DNA from: Bacteroidota bacterium
Lineage (GTDB): Bacteria; Bacteroidota; JABWAT01
Length of the DNA: 64,000 nucleotides
NCBI GenBank assembly: GCA_013360915.1
Contig: JABWAT010000004.1
Span: 62,001 to 126,000 of the forward strand
Direction: 5' to 3'
Shown: piece by piece, positions 17,252 through 26,187 of the stretch
How the letters are laid out: every line of letters begins with the position of its first letter
How positions within the stretch are numbered: the first letter of the stretch is position 1
Notes under the pieces: generated by a model
Database searches by the model: none
Told to the model about the DNA's origin: nothing
The model's input: only the letters and a program-made list of their open reading frames with translations
Position numbers and translations under genes: made by a program

Positions 17252-18886
17252 ATGTCCTTTTTCAAAAAGCTTCAGAATCCGGGCTCAGACCGGATGCCGG
17301 ATCAGGAGCAGCCCCATGCGGGGAGCTTTGCGGAAGGGGTGAGTCAACCCAGGCCTTACCGGCCGGGTGAAGGTCCGGGCGCGGCTATAAAGCCGCCGGT
17401 GTTTAAGACCGGAAGAGAGTCGGGTTCCGACATCAACAAGGCCCTTGAGCAGGTGCTTTGGATTGTGAAGGAATCCCTTGATGTTCATTCGGTTTTTCTG
17501 TTCTGGGTGAACCGCAACCGGAAACAGTTTGTCCTGGAGTCGTCCATTACCGATTCGGGTGTTTTTTCGGCCGAGGAACGCCTTCCTTTTATAGAAGGTC
17601 AGTTTCTTCAGATGGTGGCAGACGGCCGGAAACCGGTGATCCGGTTCCGGTTAACGGCAGAAGAAGCCGCCCGGTGTGCAGGGTATTATTCCTTTCCCGA
17701 AAAGATTCAGTCTTTTGCAGGGGTGCCGGTCTTTTTCGGCGAGGAAGTCTGTGCGGTGTTCGGGGCAGACAGCCTGCGGGCCGACTGTTTTGGCGGCGAA
17801 GAATTGTCGGTCTTTAACCGGCTGGCCGATCTGGTGTCGCATCTGGTCTATATCTATTCCGGTAAAGATGATCTGGAATTTACCGGAAAGGCAGCACGGC
17901 AGACCAGTCTATATATGATAGAACTGGGTCGTGAGCGTGAAGTTTCCGGCATTATCCGCCAATTGGCGGAACTCATTGGTGAACTCATGGAGTTCTCCTA
18001 TGCGGCCGTGGTCTGTTTTGATGAGGAAGGCCGTTTATCGGTTCAGAAATCGATCAGTCGCGGTGATCAGCCCTGGATTGAAGAGGGCAGTGACATTGCA
18101 CTTGATCACAGCATCATTGGTGGCGTCATGCGATCGCTGCGCCCGGTGGTTCTGAAAAGCACCGAAGCCAGCCTGGATGGCCGGTACCGGTTTCATCCCG
18201 GCGAGGCCATTGCAATGAACAACAGCCTGCTGGCTGTCCCGGTTTTTTCGAACCAGAAATGCTATGGAGCTCTGTTACTGGAACATGAAGTGAGAGGGTG
18301 GTTCACCCATGCTCATGTTCAGGCACTTGAACAGACCGGTTATATGACGGGTCTGGCCATTGAAAATCTGTTACTGACCGCTCAGGTGAATCACCAGCGG
18401 ATTTATGATGAAACAACCGGCTTGTACGGATTGGGATTTTTCACCGAACAGGTATCGGTCGAACTGGTACGGGCAGCCCGGGTCGGATATGACTGCTGTC
18501 TGGTCCTTTTTGAAATCGACCGGTTTGAAGAACTGGAATCGGAACACGGACCACTTATCGGAGAGGAAGCGCTCCGCTTGCTGGCGCGGATTCTGAATCT
18601 GAATCTGCGCAATTTCGACTGGCTTGGCCGTGTGGGCCCTGCCACCTTCGGGGCGCTGATGGTTCATACTGAAGCCAATTCGGCTCACCTGATTTCCGGA
18701 AAAATCAGGGAAAGTCTGGCCAGTACACCGGTTCGTCTGGACCGTACCGAGCTGGCTCTGACCGTCAGTGTGGGAATTTCGCGTTTTAAACGGGAAAAAC
18801 CATCACTGGAAGCGATGATGACCGGCGCGCGCGCGGCCCTGGACCGGGCCCGTGAACAAGGCGGAAACAATATTAAAACCACCTGA
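17252..18886 (+). CDS. GAF-domain protein with a degenerate GGDEF domain
   Basis: A 544-residue soluble protein. After a proline-rich N-terminus come two GAF-like sensor domains (about 65-200 and 215-375) and a GGDEF-type fold (385-540). The catalytic GGDEF signature is replaced by G462-P-A-T-F466, and the metal-binding aspartate position reads FEIDRFEEL. So it should not make cyclic di-GMP and may bind GTP or act as a scaffold. It has no membrane segment and no receiver. A clear promoter precedes it. The ligand of the GAF domains is unknown. Confidence 0.82.
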   Translation: MSFFKKLQNPGSDRMPDQEQPHAGSFAEGVSQPRPYRPGEGPGAAIKPPVFKTGRESGSDINKALEQVLWIVKESLDVHSVFLFWVNRNRKQFVLESSITDSGVFSAEERLPFIEGQFLQMVADGRKPVIRFRLTAEEAARCAGYYSFPEKIQSFAGVPVFFGEEVCAVFGADSLRADCFGGEELSVFNRLADLVSHLVYIYSGKDDLEFTGKAARQTSLYMIELGREREVSGIIRQLAELIGELMEFSYAAVVCFDEEGRLSVQKSISRGDQPWIEEGSDIALDHSIIGGVMRSLRPVVLKSTEASLDGRYRFHPGEAIAMNNSLLAVPVFSNQKCYGALLLEHEVRGWFTHAHVQALEQTGYMTGLAIENLLLTAQVNHQRIYDETTGLYGLGFFTEQVSVELVRAARVGYDCCLVLFEIDRFEELESEHGPLIGEEALRLLARILNLNLRNFDWLGRVGPATFGALMVHTEANSAHLISGKIRESLASTPVRLDRTELALTVSVGISRFKREKPSLEAMMTGARAALDRAREQGGNNIKTT

Positions 18887-18947
18887 TCGGGGAAACCGGT
18901 CGGGATTGAAAAACTAAACTGAACGAAAATCCGGAAGGAATACAACC

Positions 18948-19139
18948 ATGGCAAAGAACCAGTTTGCAGATAAGACCGCAAAGGCAGCTTCCAAAAAGAA
19001 AATCTGCCCGGTATGCAACTCAGAAATCACCCCGATCAAATTGATCAATGCATATAAAGATGATCGCAGCGGCGGTGTGAAATTCGGAGAGCGTTTCCAC
19101 AAAGTCTGCAAGTGTAACGAAAAAGAAGTTTTCGCCTGA
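18948..19139 (+). CDS. Small zinc-ribbon-like protein of 63 residues
   Basis: A basic, lysine-rich protein with two cysteine pairs, CPVC (Cys20, Cys23) and CKC (Cys53, Cys55), which could hold one zinc. The ATG follows GGAAGGAATACAACC. I do not recognise a named family; it is not ribosomal protein L33 or L36, though its size and charge would suit a ribosome- or nucleic-acid-associated protein. It precedes the two BMC-P genes by 15 bp and probably shares their transcript. Confidence 0.72.
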   Translation: MAKNQFADKTAKAASKKKICPVCNSEITPIKLINAYKDDRSGGVKFGERFHKVCKCNEKEVFA

Positions 19140-19154
19140 TCGCGGCCGACCGGC

Positions 19155-19427
19155 ATGATCATCGGTAAGGTTGTCGGAACCGTTTGGGCGACCCGGAAAG
19201 ATCCCGGGCTGACCGGTATGAAACTGCTGGTAATACGGCAGGCCGATCTGCATTACCAACTGCAGGATAAGTTTGTTATAGCGGTCGACAGTGTCGGGGC
19301 CGGAGTGGGTGAAATGGTACTGGTCGCTTCGGGTTCTTCGGCGCGCCAGACTGACATCACCCGCAATAAACCGGTGGATGCGGTGGTCATGGCCATAATC
19401 GACAAACTGGATGCGGAGTGGACCTGA
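19155..19427 (+). CDS. BMC-P vertex protein (EutN/CcmL family), copy 1
   Basis: A 90-residue protein of the bacterial microcompartment pentamer family. The family pattern is complete: GKVVGTVWATRKDPGLTG at the start, then FVIAVDSVGAGVGEMVLV, SGSSAR and PVDAVVMAIID. In known systems such pentamers cap the vertices of shells built from BMC-H hexamers. No BMC-H, BMC-T or shell enzyme gene is present anywhere in this window. The stop is followed directly by the GTG of copy 2. Confidence 0.9.
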   Translation: MIIGKVVGTVWATRKDPGLTGMKLLVIRQADLHYQLQDKFVIAVDSVGAGVGEMVLVASGSSARQTDITRNKPVDAVVMAIIDKLDAEWT

Positions 19428-19706
19428 GTGTTTTACGCTGAGGTGATCGGATCCATCTGGGCAACCCGAAAGGATTCCCATCTGACCGGCAGCAAGATGC
19501 GGCTGATTCAACCCCTGACGTTTTCAGGTCAGAAGGACGGACAGCCGGTGATTGCAGTCGATACCATTGGTGCCAGCATCGGCGAACGTGTTCTGGTGGT
19601 GACCAGCAGTGAAGCGGTGATCCCCATGAAAGTGGACATGGCACCCGTCGATGCCTCCATCGTCGGAATCGTTACACGTGTGGATATGAGTGAAAGAGTG
19701 GATTAA
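19428..19706 (+). CDS. BMC-P vertex protein (EutN/CcmL family), copy 2
   Basis: A 92-residue paralogue of the preceding gene, starting at GTG with no gap after its stop. It shares EVIGSIWATRKDSHLTGSK, PVIAVDTIGASIGERVLVV and APVDASIVGIVTRVD with the family. The SGSSAR loop of copy 1 is changed to SSEAVIPM. Divergence between the tandem copies argues for separate roles, or a hetero-pentamer. sigA begins 7 bp after the stop, so shell-type proteins and the primary sigma factor appear co-transcribed. Confidence 0.9.
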   Translation: MFYAEVIGSIWATRKDSHLTGSKMRLIQPLTFSGQKDGQPVIAVDTIGASIGERVLVVTSSEAVIPMKVDMAPVDASIVGIVTRVDMSERVD

Positions 19707-19712
19707 GGGACT

Positions 19713-20576
19713 ATGCGTCAGTTAAAAATCAGTAAACAGATTACCAACCGCGAAAGCGCCTCTCTCGACCGTTACCTTCAGGAAATCGGTCGGGTCGAGC
19801 TGCTGACCCCAGATGAAGAAATTGATCTGGCGGTCCGGATTAAAAACGGCGACCAGATCGCGCTTGAAAAACTGACCAAGGCCAATCTGCGTTTCGTGGT
19901 ATCGGTTGCAAAGCAGTATCAGAATCAGGGTCTTTCTCTGGGTGACCTGATCAATGAAGGAAACCTGGGTCTGATTAAAGCCGCCAAGCGGTTCGATGAG
20001 ACCCGCGGATTCAAATTTATTTCCTATGCAGTCTGGTGGATCCGTCAGTCCATTCTTCAGGCTCTTGCCGAGCAGTCCCGGATTGTCCGGCTGCCGCTGA
20101 ACCGGGTAGGCGCTCTCAATAAAATCGGAAAGGCCTTCTCGAACCTCGAGCAGGAATTCGAACGGGAACCCAACGCCGAGGAGATTGCTGAACAGCTCGA
20201 CATGACCCAGTCGGATGTGGCCGAGACCCTGAAAATTGCAGGAAGACACCTGTCGGTTGATGCACCTTTTGCACAGGGTGAAGACAACCGTCTGCTCGAT
20301 GTTCTTGCCAATGACCACCAGCCGGCTCCCGATTCATCACTCGAAGTGGAATCCCTGAAAATCGAAATTGAACGGGCTCTCGGAAGCCTGAGTGAACGGG
20401 AAGCTGAAGTGATCCGTCTGTATTTCGGATTAAACCGTGAACATTCTCTGACACTTGAGGAAATCGGTGAACGGTTCAGCCTCACCAGGGAACGCGTCCG
20501 CCAGATCAAGGAAAAAGCCATCCGCCGGCTTCGCCATGCATCACGAAGCAAAGCGCTGAAATCCTATCTTGGGTAA
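19713..20576 (+). CDS. sigA: RNA polymerase primary sigma factor, short FCB type
   Basis: A 287-residue housekeeping sigma factor that lacks region 1.1 and the long non-conserved region. It opens with [15 protein letters not shown] and [12 protein letters not shown] (region 1.2), as in Bacteroidota primary sigma factors. Regions 2.1-2.4 ([14 protein letters not shown]), 3 and 4.2 ([18 protein letters not shown]) are complete. It would read the TTG-N17-TAnnTTTG promoters found elsewhere in this window. It lies 7 bp behind the BMC-P pair; a terminator follows. Confidence 0.96.
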   Translation: MRQLKISKQITNRESASLDRYLQEIGRVELLTPDEEIDLAVRIKNGDQIALEKLTKANLRFVVSVAKQYQNQGLSLGDLINEGNLGLIKAAKRFDETRGFKFISYAVWWIRQSILQALAEQSRIVRLPLNRVGALNKIGKAFSNLEQEFEREPNAEEIAEQLDMTQSDVAETLKIAGRHLSVDAPFAQGEDNRLLDVLANDHQPAPDSSLEVESLKIEIERALGSLSEREAEVIRLYFGLNREHSLTLEEIGERFSLTRERVRQIKEKAIRRLRHASRSKALKSYLG

Positions 20577-20589
20577 TCTGTTCTTCCAA

Positions 20590-20624
20590 CGGGGCTGACC
20601 GATACCGGAAAGCCCCGGTTTTTT
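20590..20624 (+). terminator. Terminator after sigA
   Basis: Seven-bp stem CGGGGCT/AGCCCCG (20590-20596 with 20611-20617) followed by a T run (20619-20624). Confidence 0.75.
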
Positions 20625-20749
20625 CCTTCCTGTCAATCCTCTCCTTCGGGATCCTTTTCAGCTCCACTGACTGATCAGCGGGTTATCTTTCCTGCGCCTT
20701 GCATGGCTTCCCTCCGATTGCCCATCCAGATTCTGGCCAGTAATATTGT

Positions 20750-21700
20750 ATGATCATGACCCATGACCTTGTGCGGCAGGCCGCAGAACGATTAAAGCCA
20801 TTCCTCGATCCAACGCCGGTCCTCCGGTCGGATTCCCTGACCAGACGGCTGGGTTCTCCGGTATTTATTAAATGTGAATTGTTTCAGCCATCCGGATCCT
20901 TTAAGATCAGGGGGGCCTTGAATGCCGTTTTATCGCTTTCTCCGGAGGAAGCCAGCCGTGGAGTGATCACCCATTCATCAGGCAATCATGGTACTGCCCT
21001 GGCGGTGGCTGCGGCCAGCCGTGGATTACCGTGCACCGTGGTAATGCCGCAAGCTTCACCTCAACGGAAAATCAATGCCGTCCGTGAAGCTGGCGCCCGT
21101 GTGGTTTTCAGCGGTCCGTCTGTGGCTGAACGGGAAGAAATCTGCCATGGTGAAATGGAGTCGACCGGGGCGGTCTTTATTCATCCCTCAAACGATCCAG
21201 GGGTCATTGCCGGGCAGGGGACTGCGGTTCTGGAATTGCTGACCAGTCAACCCTCCATCCGTACAGTACTGGTTCCTGTGGGAGGAGGAGGATTACTGGC
21301 GGGAACGATTCTGGGAATTCAGGCTTCCGGGTCGGAAACGGTGGTGGTGGCTGCCGAACCGGCACGCGCCGCCGATGCCTACCAGTCCCTGAAAACCGGA
21401 CAGTTGGTTCCGGTCCAGGCACCCGATACCATTGCCGATGGGTTGCGGTCCCAGTTGGGGGATGTGAATTTTCCCATCATCCGTCAGGGAGTCGGACGGA
21501 TAGTTCTGATTGAGGAAGACGAGATCAGGCAGGCATTGTCCTTTTGTGTGAATGAACTCCGTTTACTGGCCGAGCCATCCTCGGTGGTGCCACTGGCGGC
21601 TCTGCTAACCGGAAAAGTGGAAAGGGAGGAGGGCCCAGTGGGAATTATTCTCACTGGTGGCAATCATGCTCTGAAAGATCTTTTGGCCCTGATTTCCTGA
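20750..21700 (+). CDS. Serine/threonine dehydratase family PLP enzyme
   Basis: A 316-residue fold-type II PLP enzyme, the length of biodegradative threonine dehydratases and serine racemases without a regulatory ACT domain. The PLP lysine is Lys52 in SGSFKIRGA, SSGNHGTALA binds the carboxylate, and PVGGGGLLAG holds the cofactor phosphate. It would deaminate L-serine or L-threonine to the 2-oxoacid and ammonia, or racemise serine; sequence alone does not separate these. Its stop abuts the stop of the convergent next gene. Confidence 0.88.
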   Translation: MIMTHDLVRQAAERLKPFLDPTPVLRSDSLTRRLGSPVFIKCELFQPSGSFKIRGALNAVLSLSPEEASRGVITHSSGNHGTALAVAAASRGLPCTVVMPQASPQRKINAVREAGARVVFSGPSVAEREEICHGEMESTGAVFIHPSNDPGVIAGQGTAVLELLTSQPSIRTVLVPVGGGGLLAGTILGIQASGSETVVVAAEPARAADAYQSLKTGQLVPVQAPDTIADGLRSQLGDVNFPIIRQGVGRIVLIEEDEIRQALSFCVNELRLLAEPSSVVPLAALLTGKVEREEGPVGIILTGGNHALKDLLALIS

Positions 21701-22273
21701 TCAGGGAACGACCCAGGTCCCCTGAAACCGGGAATCGGACCAGAGCCACTGTGCACGGAGGTGGCCATCCACTGACAGTTTCAGCCAATCAATTTCGGTG
21801 ATAAGCACATCGATAATTCCGAGATTTTCCATGGCCTCGGGTATGACTTCCTGATAGGCATCCTGATAATGGGTGACGGGTGTTCCCGGTGAAAGCCGGG
21901 TACGGTAATTCAGTTTACTTTCCGGCTTCAGTTGTTCCCAGATTGTACGGATGGATTTGGTGGGAACTCTGAGGGAGGCAGTGCCCTGTACACGAACCTG
22001 AATGCCTTCCTGCATGTCCCAGAATACCAGACCCACATCGGGGAATTTCCTGATCTGATTCACCTTGACCGACCGGATGTCGGTATAAATTCCAAGCTGA
22101 CGGCTGGCTTGTGACGATTCCCTCAGGACAACGGTGCGACCAACCGGTTGCCTGCCGTTAAAGGTGGTCAGAACCGGGAAATGGAAGGGATGCCGGGAAA
22201 AACTTGACCCGAATTCCAACGCCTCCCACACCTTCTGTAACCAGTGATTTAATTCTGCATCCGACGAGACCAT
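21701..22273 (-). CDS. Pyridoxamine 5'-phosphate oxidase-like flavin protein
   Basis: A 190-residue FMN split-barrel protein of the PNPOx-like group. The N-terminal half carries QPVGRTVVLRESS and SVKVNQIRKFPDVGLVFWD, the pattern of FMN phosphate binding in this fold, and it ends in WLKLSVDGHLRAQWLW. It lacks the full PdxH substrate signature, so I do not call it PdxH; a flavin or haem-binding stress protein is also possible. It ends exactly where the convergent dehydratase gene ends. Confidence 0.78.
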   Translation of the reverse strand: MVSSDAELNHWLQKVWEALEFGSSFSRHPFHFPVLTTFNGRQPVGRTVVLRESSQASRQLGIYTDIRSVKVNQIRKFPDVGLVFWDMQEGIQVRVQGTASLRVPTKSIRTIWEQLKPESKLNYRTRLSPGTPVTHYQDAYQEVIPEAMENLGIIDVLITEIDWLKLSVDGHLRAQWLWSDSRFQGTWVVP

Positions 22274-22378
22274 GTGTTCCTTCCGACTGGTGAAAAAAAG
22301 ATAAGGAAGGGTATTGGTTTGTTCAATGCAGTATATTTGCCTGTGAATTAAAATACGGTTACAGTTTACGGGGAACTT

Positions 22379-24505
22379 ATGTCAACCTTCGCACGCTTAG
22401 GACTGTTCGTCAGCGCACTGATTATGAGTAGTTGTTCACAGACACCCACCTATCCGGAGGCTCAGCGCGGAGCTGTGCAGGATACCTTTTTCGGAACCAT
22501 CGTCGCCGATCCCTACCGGTGGATGGAAAATCCGGCCGATTCATCCACCATGGCCTGGGTCGATGCCCAGAACGTCCTCACCCGATCCGTTCTGGATGGC
22601 AGCGGAAAGCGTGAGTCCATTCATTCCCGCCTGACCGGATTATGGAATTACCCGAAATTTTCTGCCCCATCCAAAAAGGGAAGCCGGTATTTCTTTTTCA
22701 AAAATGACGGACTTCAGAATCAGTCGGTTCTGTACTGGCAGAACGGACCCGGTGGTGAGCCTCAGGTTCTGCTCGATCCGAATAAACTGAGTGAAGATGG
22801 AACGGTTTCGCTTTCCCTTACCTCATTGTCTGAAGGCGGCGCCTATCTGGCTTATGGATTATCATCGGGTGGAAGTGACCGTCAGGAAGTGAAGATCCGG
22901 CGGGTAGCCACCGGAGAAGATCTTGAGGATGTGATTAAATGGTGTAAGTTCACCTCCATTGCCTGGCTTCCCGATAATTCCGGATTTTTTTATAACCGGT
23001 ATCCCGAACCCGGCACAGTTGCCAAAGAAGATGAAAACATGTACAGCCGGGTGTATTTCCATAAACTCGGAACACCCCAGTCTGAAGATCAGCTGGTCTT
23101 TGAACAACCCGAGTTTAAAACCCGCGGGTTCAGTCCCATCATCACCGAAGATGGAAATTATCTGATTCTGTACGTCTGGGAAGGAACCGATCCCCGCAAC
23201 CGTCTGTACATCCGCGACCTCAGAAACAACAAACCGTTTATTAAACTGCTCGATAAAAAAGATGCCAGCTATTCCCCGGTTCACAGTTCGGGCACTCTTT
23301 TATATGTGATGACCAATCTGGATGCACCCCGGTACCGGCTGGTCGCCATTGATCTGACCAAACCCGATCCGTCCCAGTGGAAAACGATAATCCCCGAACA
23401 AACCGAGGTGCTCGATAACATCACTGTGGTGAATAACCAGTTTATCGCCACTTACATGAAGGATGCCCGTCATCAGATCCGGGTTTTCTCAACCGAGGGA
23501 ACCGGTATCGGTGAGATCGGACTTCCGGTTCCCGGAACCATCAGCCTGAGTGCCTCTCGATCAACCGATCGGGAAATGTTTATTACCCTGACGTCATTCA
23601 CGTATCCATCCACCATCTTCCGGTACGATTTTATCGCCGGAGCCATGACCGTGTTCCGTCAGCCGGATATCCGGTTCGACCTGGCGGCTTATGAAACCAA
23701 ACAGGTGTTTTACCCATCGAAGGATGGCACTAAAATCCCCATGTTCATCGTTTACAAAAAGGGACTCGATCTGAATGGTCAGAATCCGGTGCTGCTGTAC
23801 GGCTATGGCGGATTTAACGTCAGCCTGACTCCCTCCTTTTCCATCGGACGGCTGGTCTGGCTTGAAGCCGGGGGTGTGTATGCGCTGGCCAATCTTCGTG
23901 GCGGTGGTGAGTATGGCGAAGATTGGCATCAGGCGGGCATGCTCGGGAAAAAACAGAATGTTTTTGATGACCTTCATGCCGCTGCAGAGTATCTGATTGC
24001 AGAGAAATATACCTCACCTTCCCTTCTGGCAATCAACGGAGGAAGCAATGGCGGCCTGCTGGTTGCAGCAGCCATGACCCAGCGCCCGGATCTGTATGGG
24101 GCGGTGGTTTGCCAGGTGCCGGTGATTGACATGTTGCGCTACCATCGCTTGTCGGTGGGTCATTACTGGATTCCGGAATATGGCAATGCAGAAAATTCCA
24201 AAGAGGAGTTTGATTTCATGATGGCGTACTCGCCATTGCACAACATCAGACCCGATGTGAACTATCCAGCAACCCTGATAACCACTGCCGATACCGATGA
24301 CCGGGTGGTTCCGGCCCATGCAAAAAAATTTGCAGCAACCCTGCAGCACACCTACAAAGGAAAAAATCCGATCCTCATCCGGGTGGAAACCCGGGCAGGA
24401 CATGGCGCCGGGAAACCCACTTCGAAGGTGATCGATGAAACGGCTGATATTTACACGTTCCTGTTTGACCGGTTTGGCATGACTTCCCCGGCGGTGGCTG
24501 AATGA
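22379..24505 (+). CDS. Prolyl oligopeptidase family lipoprotein (S9A)
   Basis: A 708-residue secreted serine peptidase that cuts short peptides after proline. A signal with lipobox MSSC (Cys19) suggests anchoring in the outer membrane or periplasm. Residues 80-420 are the beta-propeller gate. The catalytic serine is Ser556 in GGSNGGLLV, the aspartate lies in TDDRVVPAHA near 640, and the histidine is His675 in RAGHGAGKP. TATATTTG 45-50 bp upstream matches the -7 consensus. Its stop overlaps the next gene (ATGA). Confidence 0.93.
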   Translation: MSTFARLGLFVSALIMSSCSQTPTYPEAQRGAVQDTFFGTIVADPYRWMENPADSSTMAWVDAQNVLTRSVLDGSGKRESIHSRLTGLWNYPKFSAPSKKGSRYFFFKNDGLQNQSVLYWQNGPGGEPQVLLDPNKLSEDGTVSLSLTSLSEGGAYLAYGLSSGGSDRQEVKIRRVATGEDLEDVIKWCKFTSIAWLPDNSGFFYNRYPEPGTVAKEDENMYSRVYFHKLGTPQSEDQLVFEQPEFKTRGFSPIITEDGNYLILYVWEGTDPRNRLYIRDLRNNKPFIKLLDKKDASYSPVHSSGTLLYVMTNLDAPRYRLVAIDLTKPDPSQWKTIIPEQTEVLDNITVVNNQFIATYMKDARHQIRVFSTEGTGIGEIGLPVPGTISLSASRSTDREMFITLTSFTYPSTIFRYDFIAGAMTVFRQPDIRFDLAAYETKQVFYPSKDGTKIPMFIVYKKGLDLNGQNPVLLYGYGGFNVSLTPSFSIGRLVWLEAGGVYALANLRGGGEYGEDWHQAGMLGKKQNVFDDLHAAAEYLIAEKYTSPSLLAINGGSNGGLLVAAAMTQRPDLYGAVVCQVPVIDMLRYHRLSVGHYWIPEYGNAENSKEEFDFMMAYSPLHNIRPDVNYPATLITTADTDDRVVPAHAKKFAATLQHTYKGKNPILIRVETRAGHGAGKPTSKVIDETADIYTFLFDRFGMTSPAVAE

Positions 24506-25467
24506 GCACCATTCTGGTTACCGGCTGTGCCGGTTTTATTGGTTCTCACCTGACCGAAAAGTTGCTGGCAGATGGTCATGATGTGGTTGGGGTTGATAAT
24601 TTCGATCCGTTCTACCCCCGCACCATCAAAGAACGAAACATGGCGGGATTCCACCAGAATCCGCGCTTTCAGTTTTTCGAAATCAATCTGGCCGATCCCG
24701 GTATGGTGAACCGGTTACCGGTTGATGAAGTGGATGTGGTGGTGCATCTGGCCGGGAAGGCGGGTGTTCGACCATCGATTCAGGATCCGCTTGGCTATAT
24801 CGATGCCAATATAACAGCAACCCAGAATCTGCTGAACCGGATGCGTGATGGCAAACGGAATAAACTGGTTTTTGCTTCCTCTTCTTCAGTTTATGGAAAC
24901 ACACCAGAGACACCATACCATGAAGACATGGATGTGAGCAATCCGATTTCGCCATATGCTTTTACAAAAAAGGCGTGCGAATTGCTTAATTATACCTACC
25001 ATCATCTGTATGGGATCGATATGATCAACCTGCGGTTCTTTACCGTCTACGGTCCCCGTCAGCGCCCCGATCTGGCCATTCACAAATTCACCCACCTGAT
25101 CCGGACGGGTCGGCCCATTCCGGTTTTTGGCGATGGCAGCACGGCAAGGGATTACACCTTTGTGGCCGACACGGTGGATGGCATTTCCCGCGCCATCCGC
25201 TACGTAACCGATCACCAGTCGGTGTATGAAATCATCAATCTGGGAAATCATACCCCTGTTTCGCTTTCTGACCTGATACACCACCTGGCCCTGGCAACCG
25301 GGACCACGCCCGTCCTCGACCGGAAACCCATGCAACCCGGCGATGTGAACATCACCTTTGCTGATATTTCCCGTGCCAAATCCCTGTTGGGATATGACCC
25401 GAAAACCCAGCTTCAGGCCGGATTGAAGGTATTTGTTAACTGGTACGATTCGGTTTACGGCATGTAA
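24502..25467 (+). CDS. NAD-dependent sugar epimerase, UDP-glucuronate 4-epimerase-like
   Basis: A 321-residue extended short-chain dehydrogenase. The NAD motif TGCAGFIGSH (Gly8, Gly11, Gly14) and catalytic Tyr152/Lys156 (YAFTK) are intact, with SSSSVYG supplying the serine. The early NFDPFYPRTIKERN segment resembles UDP-glucuronate 4-epimerases. It would supply a nucleotide sugar for surface polysaccharide. The start overlaps the peptidase stop by four bases, an unexpected pairing in function. Confidence 0.87.
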   Translation: MSTILVTGCAGFIGSHLTEKLLADGHDVVGVDNFDPFYPRTIKERNMAGFHQNPRFQFFEINLADPGMVNRLPVDEVDVVVHLAGKAGVRPSIQDPLGYIDANITATQNLLNRMRDGKRNKLVFASSSSVYGNTPETPYHEDMDVSNPISPYAFTKKACELLNYTYHHLYGIDMINLRFFTVYGPRQRPDLAIHKFTHLIRTGRPIPVFGDGSTARDYTFVADTVDGISRAIRYVTDHQSVYEIINLGNHTPVSLSDLIHHLALATGTTPVLDRKPMQPGDVNITFADISRAKSLLGYDPKTQLQAGLKVFVNWYDSVYGM

Positions 25468-25588
25468 AGCTTCACGTCCCGGTGTAAAGCGCGGCTTTAC
25501 AGGCTTGTAAACCACGAACAGGCCGACCCTTCGTTTTTCCTGCTTCTGGTCCATTTCTGCCGTTTGGCACACCGTTTTCATTACAGTT

Positions 25589-25619
25589 GATCGTCTGTCA
25601 ATAAACAAAGGAGACGATC
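25589..25619 (+). promoter_or_regulatory. Hairpin enclosing the ribosome site of the 25.6-kb gene
   Basis: GATCGTCT (25589-25596) pairs perfectly with AGACGATC (25612-25619), which ends at the base before the ATG. The Shine-Dalgarno AAAGGAG (25607-25613) is half in the 15-nt loop and half in the stem. This could limit translation initiation. Confidence 0.5.
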
Positions 25620-26156
25620 ATGAAAACGTTACTCAGCCTATCGCTGATTCTTGCAACATCCACCCTGTTTGCACAGGAACCCACCCCATCTGAAACCCTT
25701 CTGCTCAAAAAATCCCGCTGGGTCTGGGGTGCTGGTCTTGCTGTGTCTTCACTGCCGGTTGCCGATGCCGATTTTAAAATGGTGCTGAGTGATCTGCACT
25801 ATGAGTATGTGTTTACCGAAATGAAACCGATCCTCGGAATGAAACCCGGATTGAACGTCGGGGTGATTGGTCTGAACGGGTTTATTCCCCTGCCCATGAT
25901 GGAACTGACCGGTACCATCAATTATGGTGAGGGACTTGCCGGCCGTTTCGGGGTTGGCGGATTTTACGATGTGCTCATTGCCGGTCACTCGGGTTTGACG
26001 CTGAAGGCGGGTGTGTTATTTGATGATAAATATGAATTTGCGGTGATGAGTGTACCGGTTGGCGGTCAGCCGGTGAAACCGTATTCCGAGTTTATAGAAA
26101 ATGGACCGGATATTGTTAAACTGCCATACTTCGCTCTGATGATCACGTTCCGCTGA
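25620..26156 (+). CDS. Secreted protein of unknown function, probable small beta-barrel
   Basis: A 178-residue protein with a clear signal peptide (cut after LFAQ, residue 19). The mature part is glycine-rich with alternating hydrophobic residues and ends in LPYFALMITFR, the aromatic C-terminus seen in outer-membrane barrels. I do not recognise a family. A stem-loop covers its ribosome site. A lipoprotein gene follows 31 bp downstream. Confidence 0.68.
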   Translation: MKTLLSLSLILATSTLFAQEPTPSETLLLKKSRWVWGAGLAVSSLPVADADFKMVLSDLHYEYVFTEMKPILGMKPGLNVGVIGLNGFIPLPMMELTGTINYGEGLAGRFGVGGFYDVLIAGHSGLTLKAGVLFDDKYEFAVMSVPVGGQPVKPYSEFIENGPDIVKLPYFALMITFR

Positions 26157-26187
26157 GTGAGAACCAGAAATGATGAAAGGCCAATTT

